Assembly: GCF_910592395.1 (NCBI RefSeq)
Contig: NC_088309.1
Span: 14,636,599-14,700,598 of the forward strand
Reading direction: 5' to 3'
Origin: Lineus longissimus
Lineage: Eukaryota; Nemertea; Pilidiophora; Heteronemertea; Lineidae
Length of the DNA stretch: 64,000 nt
The notes under the pieces are model-generated. The model saw nothing but the letters and a program-made list of their open reading frames with translations. It had not been told where the DNA came from and searched no databases. The stretch's first letter is position 1; each line of letters starts with the position of its first letter. The position numbers and the translations under genes are program-made. Below are positions 1 through 10,608 of this stretch, piece after piece.

Positions 1-1880
1 AAAGACATGCCAGTAAATCAAAAATCATTAATTGTGATGTTTATTTAGGCTGGTTTCATGGGTGGTTTCATGGTTTTGGAACGTTCCAACGTTTAGAACC
101 TAACATTTTTGTCAGTTATTATCATCTGGAGAGAAAATAAATACATTTATCCCATGCCCGCGAGGTCAGTGAAATCAGAGTCTTTCAGTATAAAAATCTA
201 TGGAAAGACTCTGGTGAAATTCAAGGCACAAAGTCAAGTTTTGTCGGATTCAAACGAAAATAGCGTACAAAACCAGCGAAATGTGGCGCATGTGTAGCCA
301 ACAAAGTTTTCGAAGCACAACTGGCGATTTATGATTGATTGCGTGTTAAAAAAGACTAAACCTATTCCGACGCAACCGTATTAGGTGACGTATAGATTTT
401 TCTTACTTTACCTTTCCGCGAGACGTTACTGACGCATTGTTTTTTATAACGATATTTTTCGCGCAAAGCAAATTGACGTCTTCCACTCTCCCTGTCCTCG
501 ACACTAGGTCTCATTTTGTACACACCCGCTGAAATTCGCCTAGTGCCTCTGCAACAGTTTGATCTACGACACACTGTCCGCTGCTCGTAACACGGATTAA
601 ATAGCCTTCTTGTTATGTTTCGGTTAAAAAGACATTTGAAGGATAACACTGTGAAGTGTATTTAATAAAGATATTAATTTTAACAATGAATGGCGCAGTC
701 ACTGGTGCTCAATGTTGCTGTGATCCGTAATCATGAGAAAGCAAGACTGATCAGGCACGAAGAGGCGCCATTTTGCCACACTTCGAACTACTACTAGGGA
801 TTTTTCGCAAATCTCCCGAAACGTCATCGTGAACGGTTATCGCACTGTTCGGCATCGTTATCTGGAGGTCAAACAATGAGACAGGCGTTCACGTTGGCGT
901 TTTGGGGGATTTGCCAAAACTCCCTATGCAGGTTTCTCACATGAGTCTTTTTTCTCAGGCATGTGACCTTCCTCGGCGTCGCTCAGGCAATGAAAAACCT
1001 CTCTCTGTTTTGTTTTTAGTTTCATGATAGATCGTATTCTGGTAAAATTGTACGAAAAAAACTATCCCGCGCTAAAATGATCCCTCGACCTCCCTTTGAA
1101 AAAGCAGAACGCGCAATGATATTGCGCGCATGCGTATCCAACCTTAGTACATCCCGTTATGACCACTGTTGGCCGTCGGTTGCTCCCATTGTTGAAAGGC
1201 GACCGGGGGACCAACAGCGGCAGAGTCAGTAAATCGAGTTCGACTTGTCAACGATGGTTACCATTGACGACGCTTGGAAAATACATGTTCTTGAATGGGG
1301 AAAGTATATTTACCCATCGTTTGGTTTGGCTCATTATGATAATGCAACTTCGGAACCGAGAAGCGCTTACCACCGGTGCTGATACAAACCAGGCTGCTCG
1401 GCGAGAAGTTTTTCGGAGGGAATGATTTGAACTGCGCAAGATGTGTACCGATGATGATGATGATAATGATGATGAATAAGAGAGTAAAGTTAACCCGCCT
1501 CTTTGGGCCCGTGCTAGGGGTGGGTGGTTGGAAGTGGGGGGGGGGGGGATGCGGTGTGCAAATACTGGCCTATAATAGATTTATTATCTCTTAATTACTG
1601 CATTTTTGGGCAAGCAACTTCAATTGTCTTATTATCCGGGATCTGAATTAAGTATTGATTAGGCACAGGTGAAGCAACCTGCTACGTGTTCTCGCTTCAA
1701 TAACGACATTTTCGCAAACACGTTATTTCTAGGCCAGGTGCTTAATCTATGAAAACAAACACTTTCATTGGTCATGGCTTCGGAAATCACCGGAAACATC
1801 CGAACCAAACCAAACGACGGGTAAATAGCACTTCCTTCTTGAATGCGCTCTGTCATTGGTCTCACTCCACAGTTCCATTA
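1..1880. other. Unassigned non-coding sequence
   Basis: No open frame here resembles a known protein family. Visible structure is limited to a (GAT)n microsatellite at about 1451-1475, a run of 13 G at 1536-1548, and a short palindrome GCGCAATGATATTGCGC near 1110. The frames on both strands (for example 362-649 minus and 1159-1425 plus) are low-complexity or composition-driven and look like chance. Confidence 0.5.
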
Positions 1881-1884
1881 AATC

Positions 1885-2610
1885 CAGCAGACGTGACGTC
1901 AAACCAGTGCCTCGTGTGACACACCCGGCATGACCCAGATGCATGCTGAGACCAAACTACTGGCACAAGATACCTAAACCCTTTATGGAGGTAGAGTCTT
2001 AAGGAACCTTTCTAAGCCACTTTCAGTGCATTAACTTAGTTTCGATACCAGGTGGTGCCACATTTGATACCAACCAGATTCAGCAAACGTTCAAAAATCT
2101 AGAGTGACTTAACAACTCTCCTGATTACATTACAGAGAGTTGCCGAGAACAGGCCAATAGTGGTTACACACTGACCACCTGGCGGGAGCCTATACGTAGG
2201 GAAAATGTATTTGATATGTAACATAAGTTGGTCGTCGATTTTTTATTGAATCAAATCTGCTTGTCCATCCTAACAATCAAATTAGTGTAATTTATGACGG
2301 AAACAGACAACTCATATGAAAAACCAACTGTTAGAAATTGTTTTGCGTCGTTAAAACACTAGAAACTTATTCCTAGCCGAAGATCCTGCCATTCCGAAAT
2401 TCTGGTCAAGGATTACAAAAATAAAATCGTTTGGAATTGGGCCCCCGGCAGCGGCCGCCTCAGCGCCACCATGCAGGCCTAATTGTATTACGCTATCAAA
2501 AATCAGGCAAATATATTCAAGAATTTTGCAAAGTTCGCGCCCCATACTCGAAGGGAAAAATCTTCTGGTCCATAAGCTCATTACAATGAGATAGGCAATT
2601 TAATGTACAG
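1885..2610. repeat. Dispersed repeat, copy 1 (family shared with 5820-6110)
   Basis: This stretch aligns by eye with 5820-6110: both carry CAGATGCATGCTGAGACC followed by CAAACTACTG, then a TTTATGGAGG stretch, TTTCAGTGCATT, a diverged block around CCATACTCG/CAGATACTCG, and GGCAATTTAATGTAC. The copies are strongly diverged and differ by indels, so this is an old interspersed repeat. No coding capacity is recognised. Class is unknown. Confidence 0.6.
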
Positions 2611-2675
2611 TCCTACCAGAAAGTAAATGTCCACCGTTTTGTTTTCGATATCACAGGGATAAAAGAAGATAATTG

Positions 2676-3270
2676 CATGCATTTTTTAGCAGAGTATAGT
2701 ATATTTAGTTGGTCACATATCTGATGTATTTGGGTGCTCTAATTCCAACCTTTCATTATGTAACAAAATTTTTAAAAAGGTCCGAAAATCGCTATCCTTA
2801 TTTCATGTGTCTTTCCAAAACTTAAATCCGGTTGAATCATTGGCATGTTAGGTTTGTTTGGTAACCAGTTAAGGTTAAACTGCAACAGACGGCCCCTGAA
2901 AATCCCACTGCTCATAATTGTAATAAATCAAATCATGACTTTGCAATTGTGTTGAATGGCCCCATTCATATAGACTCTGACTGACTGCATTGCTGACCAT
3001 GAGGGGTTCCCAAAGGTCACCTGCTGTCTGAAAAAAAACCAGCTGCCTGTAGCGATCTAAAATTGATCTTCAAAATGAAGAATTGAGCCGGAATTTCCTA
3101 ATCAAAGCTAAGAAACAAATTTTTTGCAGCATAGTTCACATACATTGTGAAAAAAAGAAAAGAAAAAATATAATTTTTTTTGCCCTTGGTCGTTTATAAA
3201 TTTGACTGTTACATAATGAATAGACAGGATTAACTGGAACCAAATATAACAGATACATGACCCAAAATAC
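2676..3270 (+). mobile_element. MITE family A, copy 1
   Basis: The two ends are imperfect inverted repeats of roughly 90 bp: the left end reads TTAGTTGGTCACATATCTG, then CATTATGTAACA; the right end, on the other strand, reads GGGTCATGTATCTGTTATAT, then CATTATGTAACA. The interior (about 2950-3180) matches the reverse complement of 29810-29990, so a second copy lies at 29634-30475 in the opposite orientation. No open frame belongs to it, so it is non-autonomous. Its right end lies next to the pogo element starting at 3277. Confidence 0.65.
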
Positions 3271-3883
3271 AATGTTCTGTCTTTTCATCGATGTAAGACC
3301 GGTTCATTAGGCTTAATGCATACGCCTACCGCGAGCACAGGGCACAATACCATTTCACTCATTGGTCGAAAGTTGAATGAAATAGGTGTATTACTAGTAG
3401 AATGACAGATTGGCCTAACGAGACACATAGGATATGCAAAGCGCTCGCGTTTATTGTGGTTTGCGGTCTGAGTTTGCGGTTTCAGTGCGATTTTGCGGTT
3501 TGGGTCTGTTTGATAGATCAACGTTAACCCTTTCACACATAAAACGCGTTTGAGTGGGCATCACAGGCCTTTTGGGGGCTATACCAGCATCGCTTCAAGA
3601 CAGCGATGCTTCATGCATTCAGGTTTATTCAGATTGGCTTTCATCCAATCTTTATTCATCTTTTTTTGCCCTTATTCATTGTTTTTATTTTTTATTTCTC
3701 ATTTCTGTTTTATTTTTTATTCATTATTTTGGATTTTTATTCTGGTCCGGTTGTCGATTTTCTCTGTTGACCCGATTGCTTACTGCCCTGCTATCTCAGG
3801 CTCAAACTCATCAGGCAGATTGAGGAATTCTACCCCCTGTTCGTCGTCATCGTCGTCATCTGGAACTGGGTGTGGACCTGCGT

Positions 3884-5132
3884 CTATGTTCTGTGGGTGT
3901 AACGCTTTCTCAAATCCATGCTCGACGACCTCTGGGTGATCGCTTCCAAGGCACGGCTGACGATGTTGACAACATCTCTGAGTCCAATTGGATCACACTG
4001 GCCTGCTTCGTTGGTGTTTTCGGTCTTCCATGACTTCCATGCTTGTTTGGCATGACATTTGAAGGATCTCATGACAGCCACATCCAGGGGTTGTGCCAAA
4101 GATGTGCATCCGGCCGGTACAAAGTGGAGTCTGCCCCCTTCTGCAGTGAGACGATTCCTGAAGTTCTCCGTTCGATGTACTCTGAACTGATCCACCAAAA
4201 GTATGGAATGTTCAGCATGGGCCTCATGGACGTATGGGATGAAGATTTCGTCAAGCCAATGGTGACTCGTCTCCTGTCTGACCCATCCCGTGGCGGACGA
4301 TGTGACCACAACGTTTTCGGGCAACTCGGCCTCTTCCAGAGCTCGAAGCGCGCGAACAAATCCTCTTCTCGGAAAGGTGATGTGGGCTCGCATCTTATCG
4401 CCATTCGCCGCCACGCAAAGTGTAACAGAACATCCCAGCTTTGCATTCTTCCTGGAGGTTCGTACATCAACAGCCTTGGCACCTTTCTCATTGAGGGTGT
4501 ACATTAGGCGGAGGTCAAAAAGGAGGAAAGTCTGGGCCATGTTGAAAAACAGGCGCATTCGTATACCAAAATTTTCGATGGTGTTGGTTATTTGATCGCG
4601 AAAGTTTCGAACCAGGACAACGGCGTTTTCTGGAATGGTGGTAGTGTTCTTCATGACCTTTCGCAGGCTGATGTCCTTCCTCTTCATAAAAAGTTCGGCA
4701 GCCGTTGGATGCATGGAAATCATGCATTAGTGGTTTTGCCTCTGTGGCGAGTTGTCGGCGCTCTTCTGGGAGGGCTTCCCACCAGGTCTGGAATAGTTGC
4801 ACGGCCTTCTCCTGGACATCCTGGATCACAACAGGTAGACGTCTTTGCCGAACATCCCGGAACCAAATTTCTAGTTGGTCATCGACCTCAGGCCAGTAAC
4901 CAATCATCCTCTGCTTCACCTTTCGGTCTTTGCCCCGGTTCTGCTCCTCCTTCAATTCCAGGTCATGACGGTTCCACCTGCGAAACGTCTCAAAAGGTAT
5001 GTTGTGGTGGTTGGCAAATTCTGTCATCGTTTGCACAGTGCCATTTCCAATGGCAACCTCAAAATATCGCAGGTATCGCAGCTTCTCCGACACGGAATAA
5101 CTACGCTTTCTTTTAGGCAGTGGCTCATCCAT
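3884..5132 (-). pseudogene. pogo/Tigger-type DDE transposase, frameshifted and with first catalytic Asp replaced
   Basis: The start chosen is the ATG at 5132 (MDEPLPKRKRSYSVSEKL), because an upstream in-frame ATG at 5207 lies before the TATA box at 5184-5192. The N-terminus has a basic patch and a CENP-B/psq-like helix-turn-helix (about residues 10-60, ...TEFANHHNIPFETFRRW), which would bind the terminal repeats. The frame shifts near 4715, after which the DDE_1 catalytic region continues to the stop at 3884. The second and third acidic positions are visible in LLVDQFRVH and SLAQPLDVAV. At the first position the family motif NMDxT reads NMAQTF, with GCC in place of an expected GAC, so the product would be catalytically dead even if the frameshift were ignored. 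Function known of the family: cut-and-paste transposition into TA. It has no host-gene neighbours. Confidence 0.9.
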
Positions 5133-5183
5133 ATTTCTACAAGTTGTAGGCAAGGCAAGAAGAGGTTTCCGACAGTACCCAAA

Positions 5184-5192
5184 CTTTATATA
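5184..5192 (-). promoter_or_regulatory. TATA box of the pogo transposase
   Basis: TATATAAAG on the minus strand, about 50 bp upstream of the ATG at 5132. The same element is conserved in the derivative at 51824-51832. Confidence 0.55.
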
Positions 5193-5664
5193 CGCCTGAA
5201 ACCTCACTGATTACTCAATAGTTTTTGCCCTTTTAGGCCTACGTGTTGTCCCAACTAAAATGCTAAGGTAATTCTCCCGGATTCCAAACTATGGACCAGA
5301 CATTGTTGTTCGAAGTTCCTTTCAATCATCCATTACACTTAGCAAACAAGCCTTGATATGCCTTTTTAACGCTTTTTAAGGTACTCAAATTTTGAAATTA
5401 AACATCCTGTAAAAACCGGTGGAGTATTTTGTGGGACACCCCGTATTATTCCGCCGCGGCACTCGTCCGTACAAATGACGTAACCCTATTAGGTCACCTG
5501 CGAAACATACAGCAGCCCCTCTAAAACCTAGGCCTGCCTTCCAAGTTCACAGTCTACTGCTATTGGTCGTAACCATGCGTGTATTGTGATCCTCTACTAC
5601 GTACCATCATAAGGTGGGTTTGGCCTGAATATTAGGAACCGGTGGTTTGTCGATGAAAAGACAG

Positions 5665-6210
5665 TACATGTATATACCATTCTCTGCTGAATTTACTTTC
5701 TGGTAGGACTGTACAATGTACTTTTAAATTCTAGAAAAAGAATACAGGGTCAAACCGGTGCAAAGCGCTCTATTCGTCCGTTGAGTGGATAAGACCCAAA
5801 AATGTACGTGTGCAGCGGACTCCAGCGCCAGGTGTGACCAGCAGGGGATCAACCAGATGCATGCTGAGACCAAACTACTGACACCAGATCCCCATACCCG
5901 CAAATTTTTATGGAGGCGCTTTCAGTGCATTTGATTACTTTTATTACCAGTAGTTGGCGCCACCATTGATATTCCCCAAATCGGACTAGGAGGCCAAGAA
6001 TCAGGCCAAAAATGTCTCGAGTTCTGCCAAGTTCGGGCCCCAGATACTCGGAGCGAAAAACTTTCTGGTACATATGCTAACCACCATGTGACAGGCAATT
6101 TAATGTACATTTAAATTTCAGGAACAAAATCCGGTGTCAAAGCGGCGCAAAGCTGTCTATTCGTCCTTTTAATCAGGAATGACCCAAAACGCACGTGTCG
6201 TTTTGACGTG
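5665..6210. repeat. Dispersed repeat, copy 2, with internal direct repeat
   Basis: About 5820-6110 is the counterpart of 1885-2610. In addition, 5733-5825 and 6118-6210 resemble each other (both carry GCAAAGC...TCTATTCGTCC and later GACCCAAAA...GTACGTGT/GCACGTGT), a diverged direct pair. A 24-bp block at 5691-5714 is the exact reverse complement of 2605-2628, so the pogo and MITE insertions sit between inverted pieces of one repeat family. Confidence 0.55.
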
Positions 6211-6558
6211 ACAACGCACCCTGTGCCACGCTCTGTGTCACTACACGCCCCAGCCGCATCACGAAATAATTGTGCCCAACGCACTTTGGTTAATAGGAGG
6301 CAAATCTCTTTTGCTCTACCTCACTGAGACTTGGACACCCTAATGTGAGAGCGAAGCGCCAAGAGAGCCACGATTACCGTTTTTTTAACAGTGCAGACAG
6401 GCACTCCTAAGCGCAATGTAGTGTGGTGAGGGGATGATACTCTCACCATTTGCTTTAATTGGCCGATTTCAAGAACTTACAAACTTGAGCAATAACATGC
6501 CTTTTAAAAACAACTTTGATTGCACAATTGTGTCGTCGGGGTGCCGGCGACATGCGCA
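6211..6558 (-). other. Probable 3' untranslated tail of the LINE plus unassigned sequence
   Basis: This lies just downstream of the LINE stop codon at 6559 (minus strand). No gene is visible. The exact end of the LINE could not be placed, because no poly-A or short tandem tail is evident. Confidence 0.35.
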
Positions 6559-7810
6559 CTAAGTGGGCCGACAGTTTGCACAACGGCAGAAAGTGACGAA
6601 AGTGCACATGTCGTCGACATCCAAACGATCCAACCTGTCAAAATAATAAACATTAAGGGACGATTTAAAATGCATTTTTTTCAAATTATGTAATTGGACC
6701 GGGAGGCTGTTCCACAGCTTCGGTGTCCTCACCCAGTATGAGGCACCGAACGTCTCCGGGTGGAATCTCGGCTGCGCCAGTCGTAAACCGTCGCCACTTA
6801 CAGCCGGGGTTATATAAAAACGTGCATTAAAATCCAGGACATTATAATAAGAATCGTGCATAAAAACTAGATCCTTGATTTCCCGACGGTACGACAGGGG
6901 CAGCAGAGACAACGCTCGCAGACGCTCCACATATGGCATATCAGGGCCTAAAATGTGACGAGTCACCCTCCGCTGGACACGCTCTAAAGTTTCAAGATCA
7001 CGTCGCACATGTGTGTCGAATACCACCGTACCATATTCAAGGCGACTACGCACAAGTGATTTATACAACATGATATTCAAATTAACGTCTGCAGTACGCC
7101 CGCATACACGCCTGATCATACCCCACATTCTACTTGCACTGCTTGCAATACCATTGACATGAGATGACCATGACAGGTCCGAAGAAAAGACAATACCAAG
7201 ATCCTTGAATTTATCAACCCGAGACAATGCAAAACCATTGATATTGTAAAAGAAGTGTGTCGGATTTAACTTCCTAGTAACACTCATGACCATGCATTTG
7301 CTTGGGCTAAATGTCATGCCCCACCCTTTACTCCAAGCGTACAATTTATCAAGGTCGGTCTCAAGTAGCAGACAGTCGGTTACAGACTCTATCTCCCTAC
7401 ACATTTTGGAATCATCAGCAAAATGATCCATGGCAGTACCGTCACTAACGACCTCAGCAATATCATTTACGTACAATAAGAATAAAAGAGGGCCTAAAAT
7501 TGACCCTTGCGGCACACCAGACAGTACATCTAAAAGTGATGACTCCGAGCCATTAATCACAACTCTCTGCTTCCTATTTGTAAGATACGACGTTAACCAA
7601 CTCAGAAGACGTCCACAGATTCCAAGGAACGAATCTTATGTAATAAGAGGCAATGGGGAACGGAATCGAAAGCTTTAGCAAAATCCAAATATATAACATC
7701 AGTTTGACCCCCACTATCTAAGACCTGGCCCAGTCTATGCTGGAACTGAACAAGCTGAGTGGCCGTTGACCGCCTGTTACAGAAGCCATGCTGGCCTTTA
7801 TAGACTGACG
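6559..7810 (-). pseudogene. Non-LTR retrotransposon (CR1/L2/Rex-like) reverse transcriptase, 5'-truncated
   Basis: The open frame 7560-6559 gives 333 residues covering the RT palm onward: SGVPQGSILGPLLFLLYVND at residues 14-33, the catalytic motif as HFADDS at about 46-51 (normally YADD or FADD), then the thumb and a C-terminal domain with RRVCGRTADV, LERVQRRVTRHI and the late RTPKLWNSLP motif typical of CR1/L2/Rex-type LINEs. Upstream, in other frames to about 7800, the earlier RT motifs GQHGFCNRRSTATQL and VIYLDFAKAFDSVPH are readable, so a frameshift separates them near 7600. The endonuclease and the 5' part of the RT are absent, a typical 5' truncation. It is a dead copy; RT would have copied its RNA into DNA at the target. 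Confidence 0.9.
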
Positions 7811-8600
7811 GACTTAAGACTGGATAGATACTGTTATAGTGCAGGTAACCTCGACCCTATCCGCCACGCAGCGGAGAGACGAGGAGGCCTCGTTGATTGT
7901 CCCAACACGCGTCTTTTCTGACTATGGTTGTCATTTGTGTCAGTATGAGTAATGGTGTGAATGGGTTAATGTTTGGTTTTACTGGGTGTGTGGCAGCAAG
8001 TTGCCCAGCGGTTTTCTGAGCACTTCCTGTCTGGTGTGAATGAGTATGAAGAATGAGTGAATTTGCTTGGGTTCCTATTATCAAACGCAAAGTCAAGAAA
8101 CCCGTTGTGTTGTCATCCCTGGTCGCGACGTCCATGTTGGCGCAACACGAATCTGTGACCCCGAGGCGAGCCATACATGTTCAGTGCATACAGTGGATGC
8201 ACTGTCCATACCGAGCTTTCTGGTATTCCTGGTTTTTCACTTGGCTAGAGGTAACCCATCTTTGTGAAAAACACCTGACCGGTCACCGGAAGCCGACGCC
8301 CCAGAATCTAGTTGATAACGAGTGAAATGCCGCCAAGTACCAGTCTCTGTAATGAGTGAATTGAGGAAGTTGGTGAAAGAGTCTGGACGTTAGTACGATA
8401 AAAATCCTGGCATGATACCGCTATCCAGGCGGCGGGGATATCTGACAACGTCATAAACGGTAACAAAATAAAGTTATTTTTTAGTAGGGTGCCTGTAGAC
8501 TTAGGATTCCCAAAGATAATAATTATATTCATTAGCCTATACCTTTATTTTGGCTCGTGGCTTTCCTGGCGGTTCTTGCCTTTTTTAATGGAGCTTTGGC
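7811..8600. other. Unassigned; contains a block shared with 42577-42626 and a hairpin
   Basis: A roughly 45-bp block starting at 7849 (GGTAACCTCGACCCTATCCG...) matches the reverse complement of 42577-42626, so it is an end of some dispersed repeat. An 8-bp stem CAGTGCAT/ATGCACTG with a 7-nt loop lies at about 8181-8203. The open frames 8053-8325 and 7857-8174 have no recognisable family. Confidence 0.4.
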
Positions 8601-8862
8601 TCTTGGTTCTTAGCTCTTGACGGTATCCAGTTTTACTTCTACTATTCTGATTTTATTGTCTGGTCCGTGTGTATCATCGGTTGATCCTGTACTCCTCAAT
8701 ATGTGCCATTTGGACAGCCCACCTGCTTGACTACAACAGGATGTTTCAACAACAGAGTTGCAACAAAGTCTATAACGTCACAACGTCATTGAGAAACCAC
8801 CCATGAGTCATGATGTCATTCAAACTGTGAACTTCGAACAAGACAGTGCAAGTCAACCCCAG

Positions 8863-8905
8863 CCACCCTGACGAAGCCTAGAGGGGCAGAAACGCGCGTC
8901 GGTGG
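8863..8905 (+). ncRNA. Type I hammerhead ribozyme, unit 1
   Basis: Stem I is CCACC (8863-8867) with GGTGG (8901-8905). The core CTGACGA is at 8868-8874, the stem II region with GCC/GGC pairing at 8875-8888, and the core GAAA at 8889-8892. Stem III is the minimal two pairs A-C/G-U closed by a GCGC loop, and the cleavage triplet GTC is at 8898-8900, so cleavage is predicted after C8900. The very short stem III is the form known from Penelope-like elements. The weak point is an A-A opposition at the base of stem II. Confidence 0.85.
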
Positions 8906-9203
8906 AGCAACACAACAGCCCAACAATAGGGGCCGATGGACATTGTTGTAAACTACAGTGACGGTATCCAGTTTTACTTCTACTATTCTGATTTTATTGT
9001 CTGGTCCGTGTGTATCATCGGTTGATCCTGTACTCCTCAATATGTGCCATTTGGACAGCCCACCTGCTTGACTACAACAGAATGTTTCAACAACAGAGTT
9101 GCAACAAAGTCTATAACGTCACAACGGCATTGAGAAACCACCCATGAGTCATGATGTCATTCAAACTGTGAACTTCGAACAAGACAGTGCAAGTCAACCC
9201 CAG

Positions 9204-9246
9204 CCACCCTGATGAAGCCTAGAGGGGCAGAAATGCGCGTCGGTGG
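9204..9246 (+). ncRNA. Type I hammerhead ribozyme, unit 2
   Basis: Same architecture 341 bp downstream: stem I CCACC/GGTGG, core CTGATGA at 9209-9215, the same stem II, GAAA, and triplet GTC with predicted cleavage after C9241. One change (C to T after GAAA) turns a stem III C-G pair into a U-G wobble, so this copy may be weaker. Cleavage at both sites would release the 341-nt RNA 8901-9241. Confidence 0.8.
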
Positions 9247-9339
9247 AGCAACACAACAGCCCAACAATAGGGACCGATGGACATTGTTGTAAACTACAGT
9301 GACGGTATCCAGTTTTACTTCTACTATTCTTAGCTCTTG

Positions 9340-9596
9340 GCACCCAGATTAGGGTGTCCCTAATTAACTAACTCGATTTGTAGACATAGACATGGCCAAT
9401 TCAAAGGAACACACCGTTTGTATACGATCTACGTTTAGGGGATGGACACTTTTCGCCGATTTTGAAACTGTCGAGTGAGACCTTGGAAATATTATGGTCT
9501 TTTAAATCATGTGTTAGTGCAAATGAAGGCAAATTGTACGATTTCGGCTGCAACACTGTCTCATTAATGAGAGTCCAGATTCGCACATGTGCTTTT
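9340..9596. other. Unassigned spacer
   Basis: The sequence between the hammerhead array and the inverted-repeat element. No gene or repeat was recognised. Confidence 0.4.
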
Positions 9597-10608
9597 AGTC
9601 TGGGTCCCAAGGTCAAAGAATGTGCGAAAAATCACTTTTGATGTGCCACCCCTGCTGTACTTTTGACACTTGGATCATGTCAGTGGTTGACTTGGACAGT
9701 TGAAAACTGTTTTTGGACATATTAACTCAATTGCGCAACTTTTCCAGACACGTTTTTGTGATAGAGGGACGGCATCACCGAAACCTATTATTTTGTGGGT
9801 AGGGGAAACTAGATTGGCTATAGCTCAGCAGTGGAACATTCTATGAGTACTATTGACTACTCATTATCTTCGTCTTAATGTATGCTACAAAGTAGTATTA
9901 GAAATAACCGGAAGTCAAAAAGTCACCAAAAATGGGTCACGCCCAAAATCTAGCACTTTTCACAAAGAAATGCTTAAAAGTTGTTCAACCACAACATCTA
10001 TATCTCAAATAGCAACCGGAATCGACACTTCGGACCACCCTGATGTTTTCCGAACAGCAGTATGCATGGGGTATTTCAATTGTGTGCCCTGTGACCTGTA
10101 ATTTGAAGGTCACAAATATGAAAATCACAGGAAATTGGAATTTTCAGTCTTAGTGGGGTCAATATAGCACCTTGACCCAAGAATTGATAACAAACGTTTT
10201 ATGTTGTTTTCGCGTCACAGTGTGTCTTCTAAACTACATGTCAAAGGTTTGGGAAAGTTTAAGCTCCGGAAAGGGTCAAAGTGTGACGTCAAAACCAAAA
10301 TGGGCGCCACATCATATTATGGGCTATTTCTATCGGATGAATACCACTTTGTAGCATACATTAGAACAAAGATAACGAGTGGTCCAATGTACTCATAGAA
10401 TGTTCCACTGCTGATCGAGCAATAGCCAATTTAGTTTTCCCTACCCCCCAAAAAGGTTTAGGTTATGCCGTCCCTCCACCACAAAAACTAGTATGGAGTA
10501 GTTGCGTAATTGAAACACATGTCACCCACTGACATGGCCCAAACGTAAAAAAAAATGCAGTAGGGGTGTCACATCAAAAGTGAATTTCTTAGCCTTGGGA
10601 CCCAGACT
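9597..10608. mobile_element. Foldback-like element with about 300-bp terminal inverted repeats
   Basis: The left arm begins at 9597 with AGTCTGGGTCCCAAGG and the right arm ends at about 10608 with its reverse complement. Further paired blocks are CACTTTTGATGTG, GAGGGACGGCAT, CAGCAGTGGAACATTCTATG and AATGTATGCTACAAAGT. The arms pair to about 9945 on the left and from about 10275 on the right, with diverged loops. The 330-bp centre has no recognised protein. This is a non-autonomous DNA element; the superfamily is undetermined because no clear target duplication is visible. Confidence 0.75.

Larger units (their letters stand above)
3277..5664 (-). mobile_element. pogo/Tigger-type DNA transposon, full length but decayed (2388 bp)
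   Basis: Both ends carry related terminal inverted repeats of about 29 bp that begin CTGTCTTTTCATCGA and end ACCGGTTC; the middle of the repeat differs between ends. TA follows the right end, as expected for Tc1/mariner-superfamily target duplication; the left flank reads TT, so one duplicate has mutated or the base was lost. The interior encodes a DDE_1-type transposase on the minus strand, broken by a frameshift. A short derivative with the same ends lies at 51352-52057 in the opposite orientation and has TA on both sides, which confirms the boundaries. The 3' part, 3310-3880, holds T-rich untranslated sequence. Confidence 0.9.
8607..9339 (+). mobile_element. Retrozyme-like tandem array: two 341-bp units plus a partial third, each full unit with a hammerhead ribozyme
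   Basis: Unit 1 is 8619-8959, unit 2 is 8960-9300, and a third unit starts at 9301 and stops after 30 bp. The period is exactly 341 bp and the two full units differ at only about five positions, mostly transitions. The 13-mer TTCTTAGCTCTTG occurs immediately before the array (8607-8619) and again at its end (9327-9339), of which at least TAGCTCTTG is a target-site duplication. Each unit carries a type I hammerhead motif on the plus strand. Tandem hammerhead-bearing units of a few hundred bases flanked by target duplications match animal retrozymes and the terminal regions of Penelope-like elements (established knowledge). No protein of its own is visible, so mobility would depend on another element's reverse transcriptase (inference). 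Confidence 0.85.

Noticed and set aside
3550-3939. 129-codon plus-strand frame over the pogo 3' region
   Set aside because: T-rich, phenylalanine-heavy frame opposite to the transposase; shadow ORF.
8816-9040. 74-codon minus-strand frame in the 341-bp unit
   Set aside because: It is antisense to the hammerhead, crosses the unit boundary and has no family motif.
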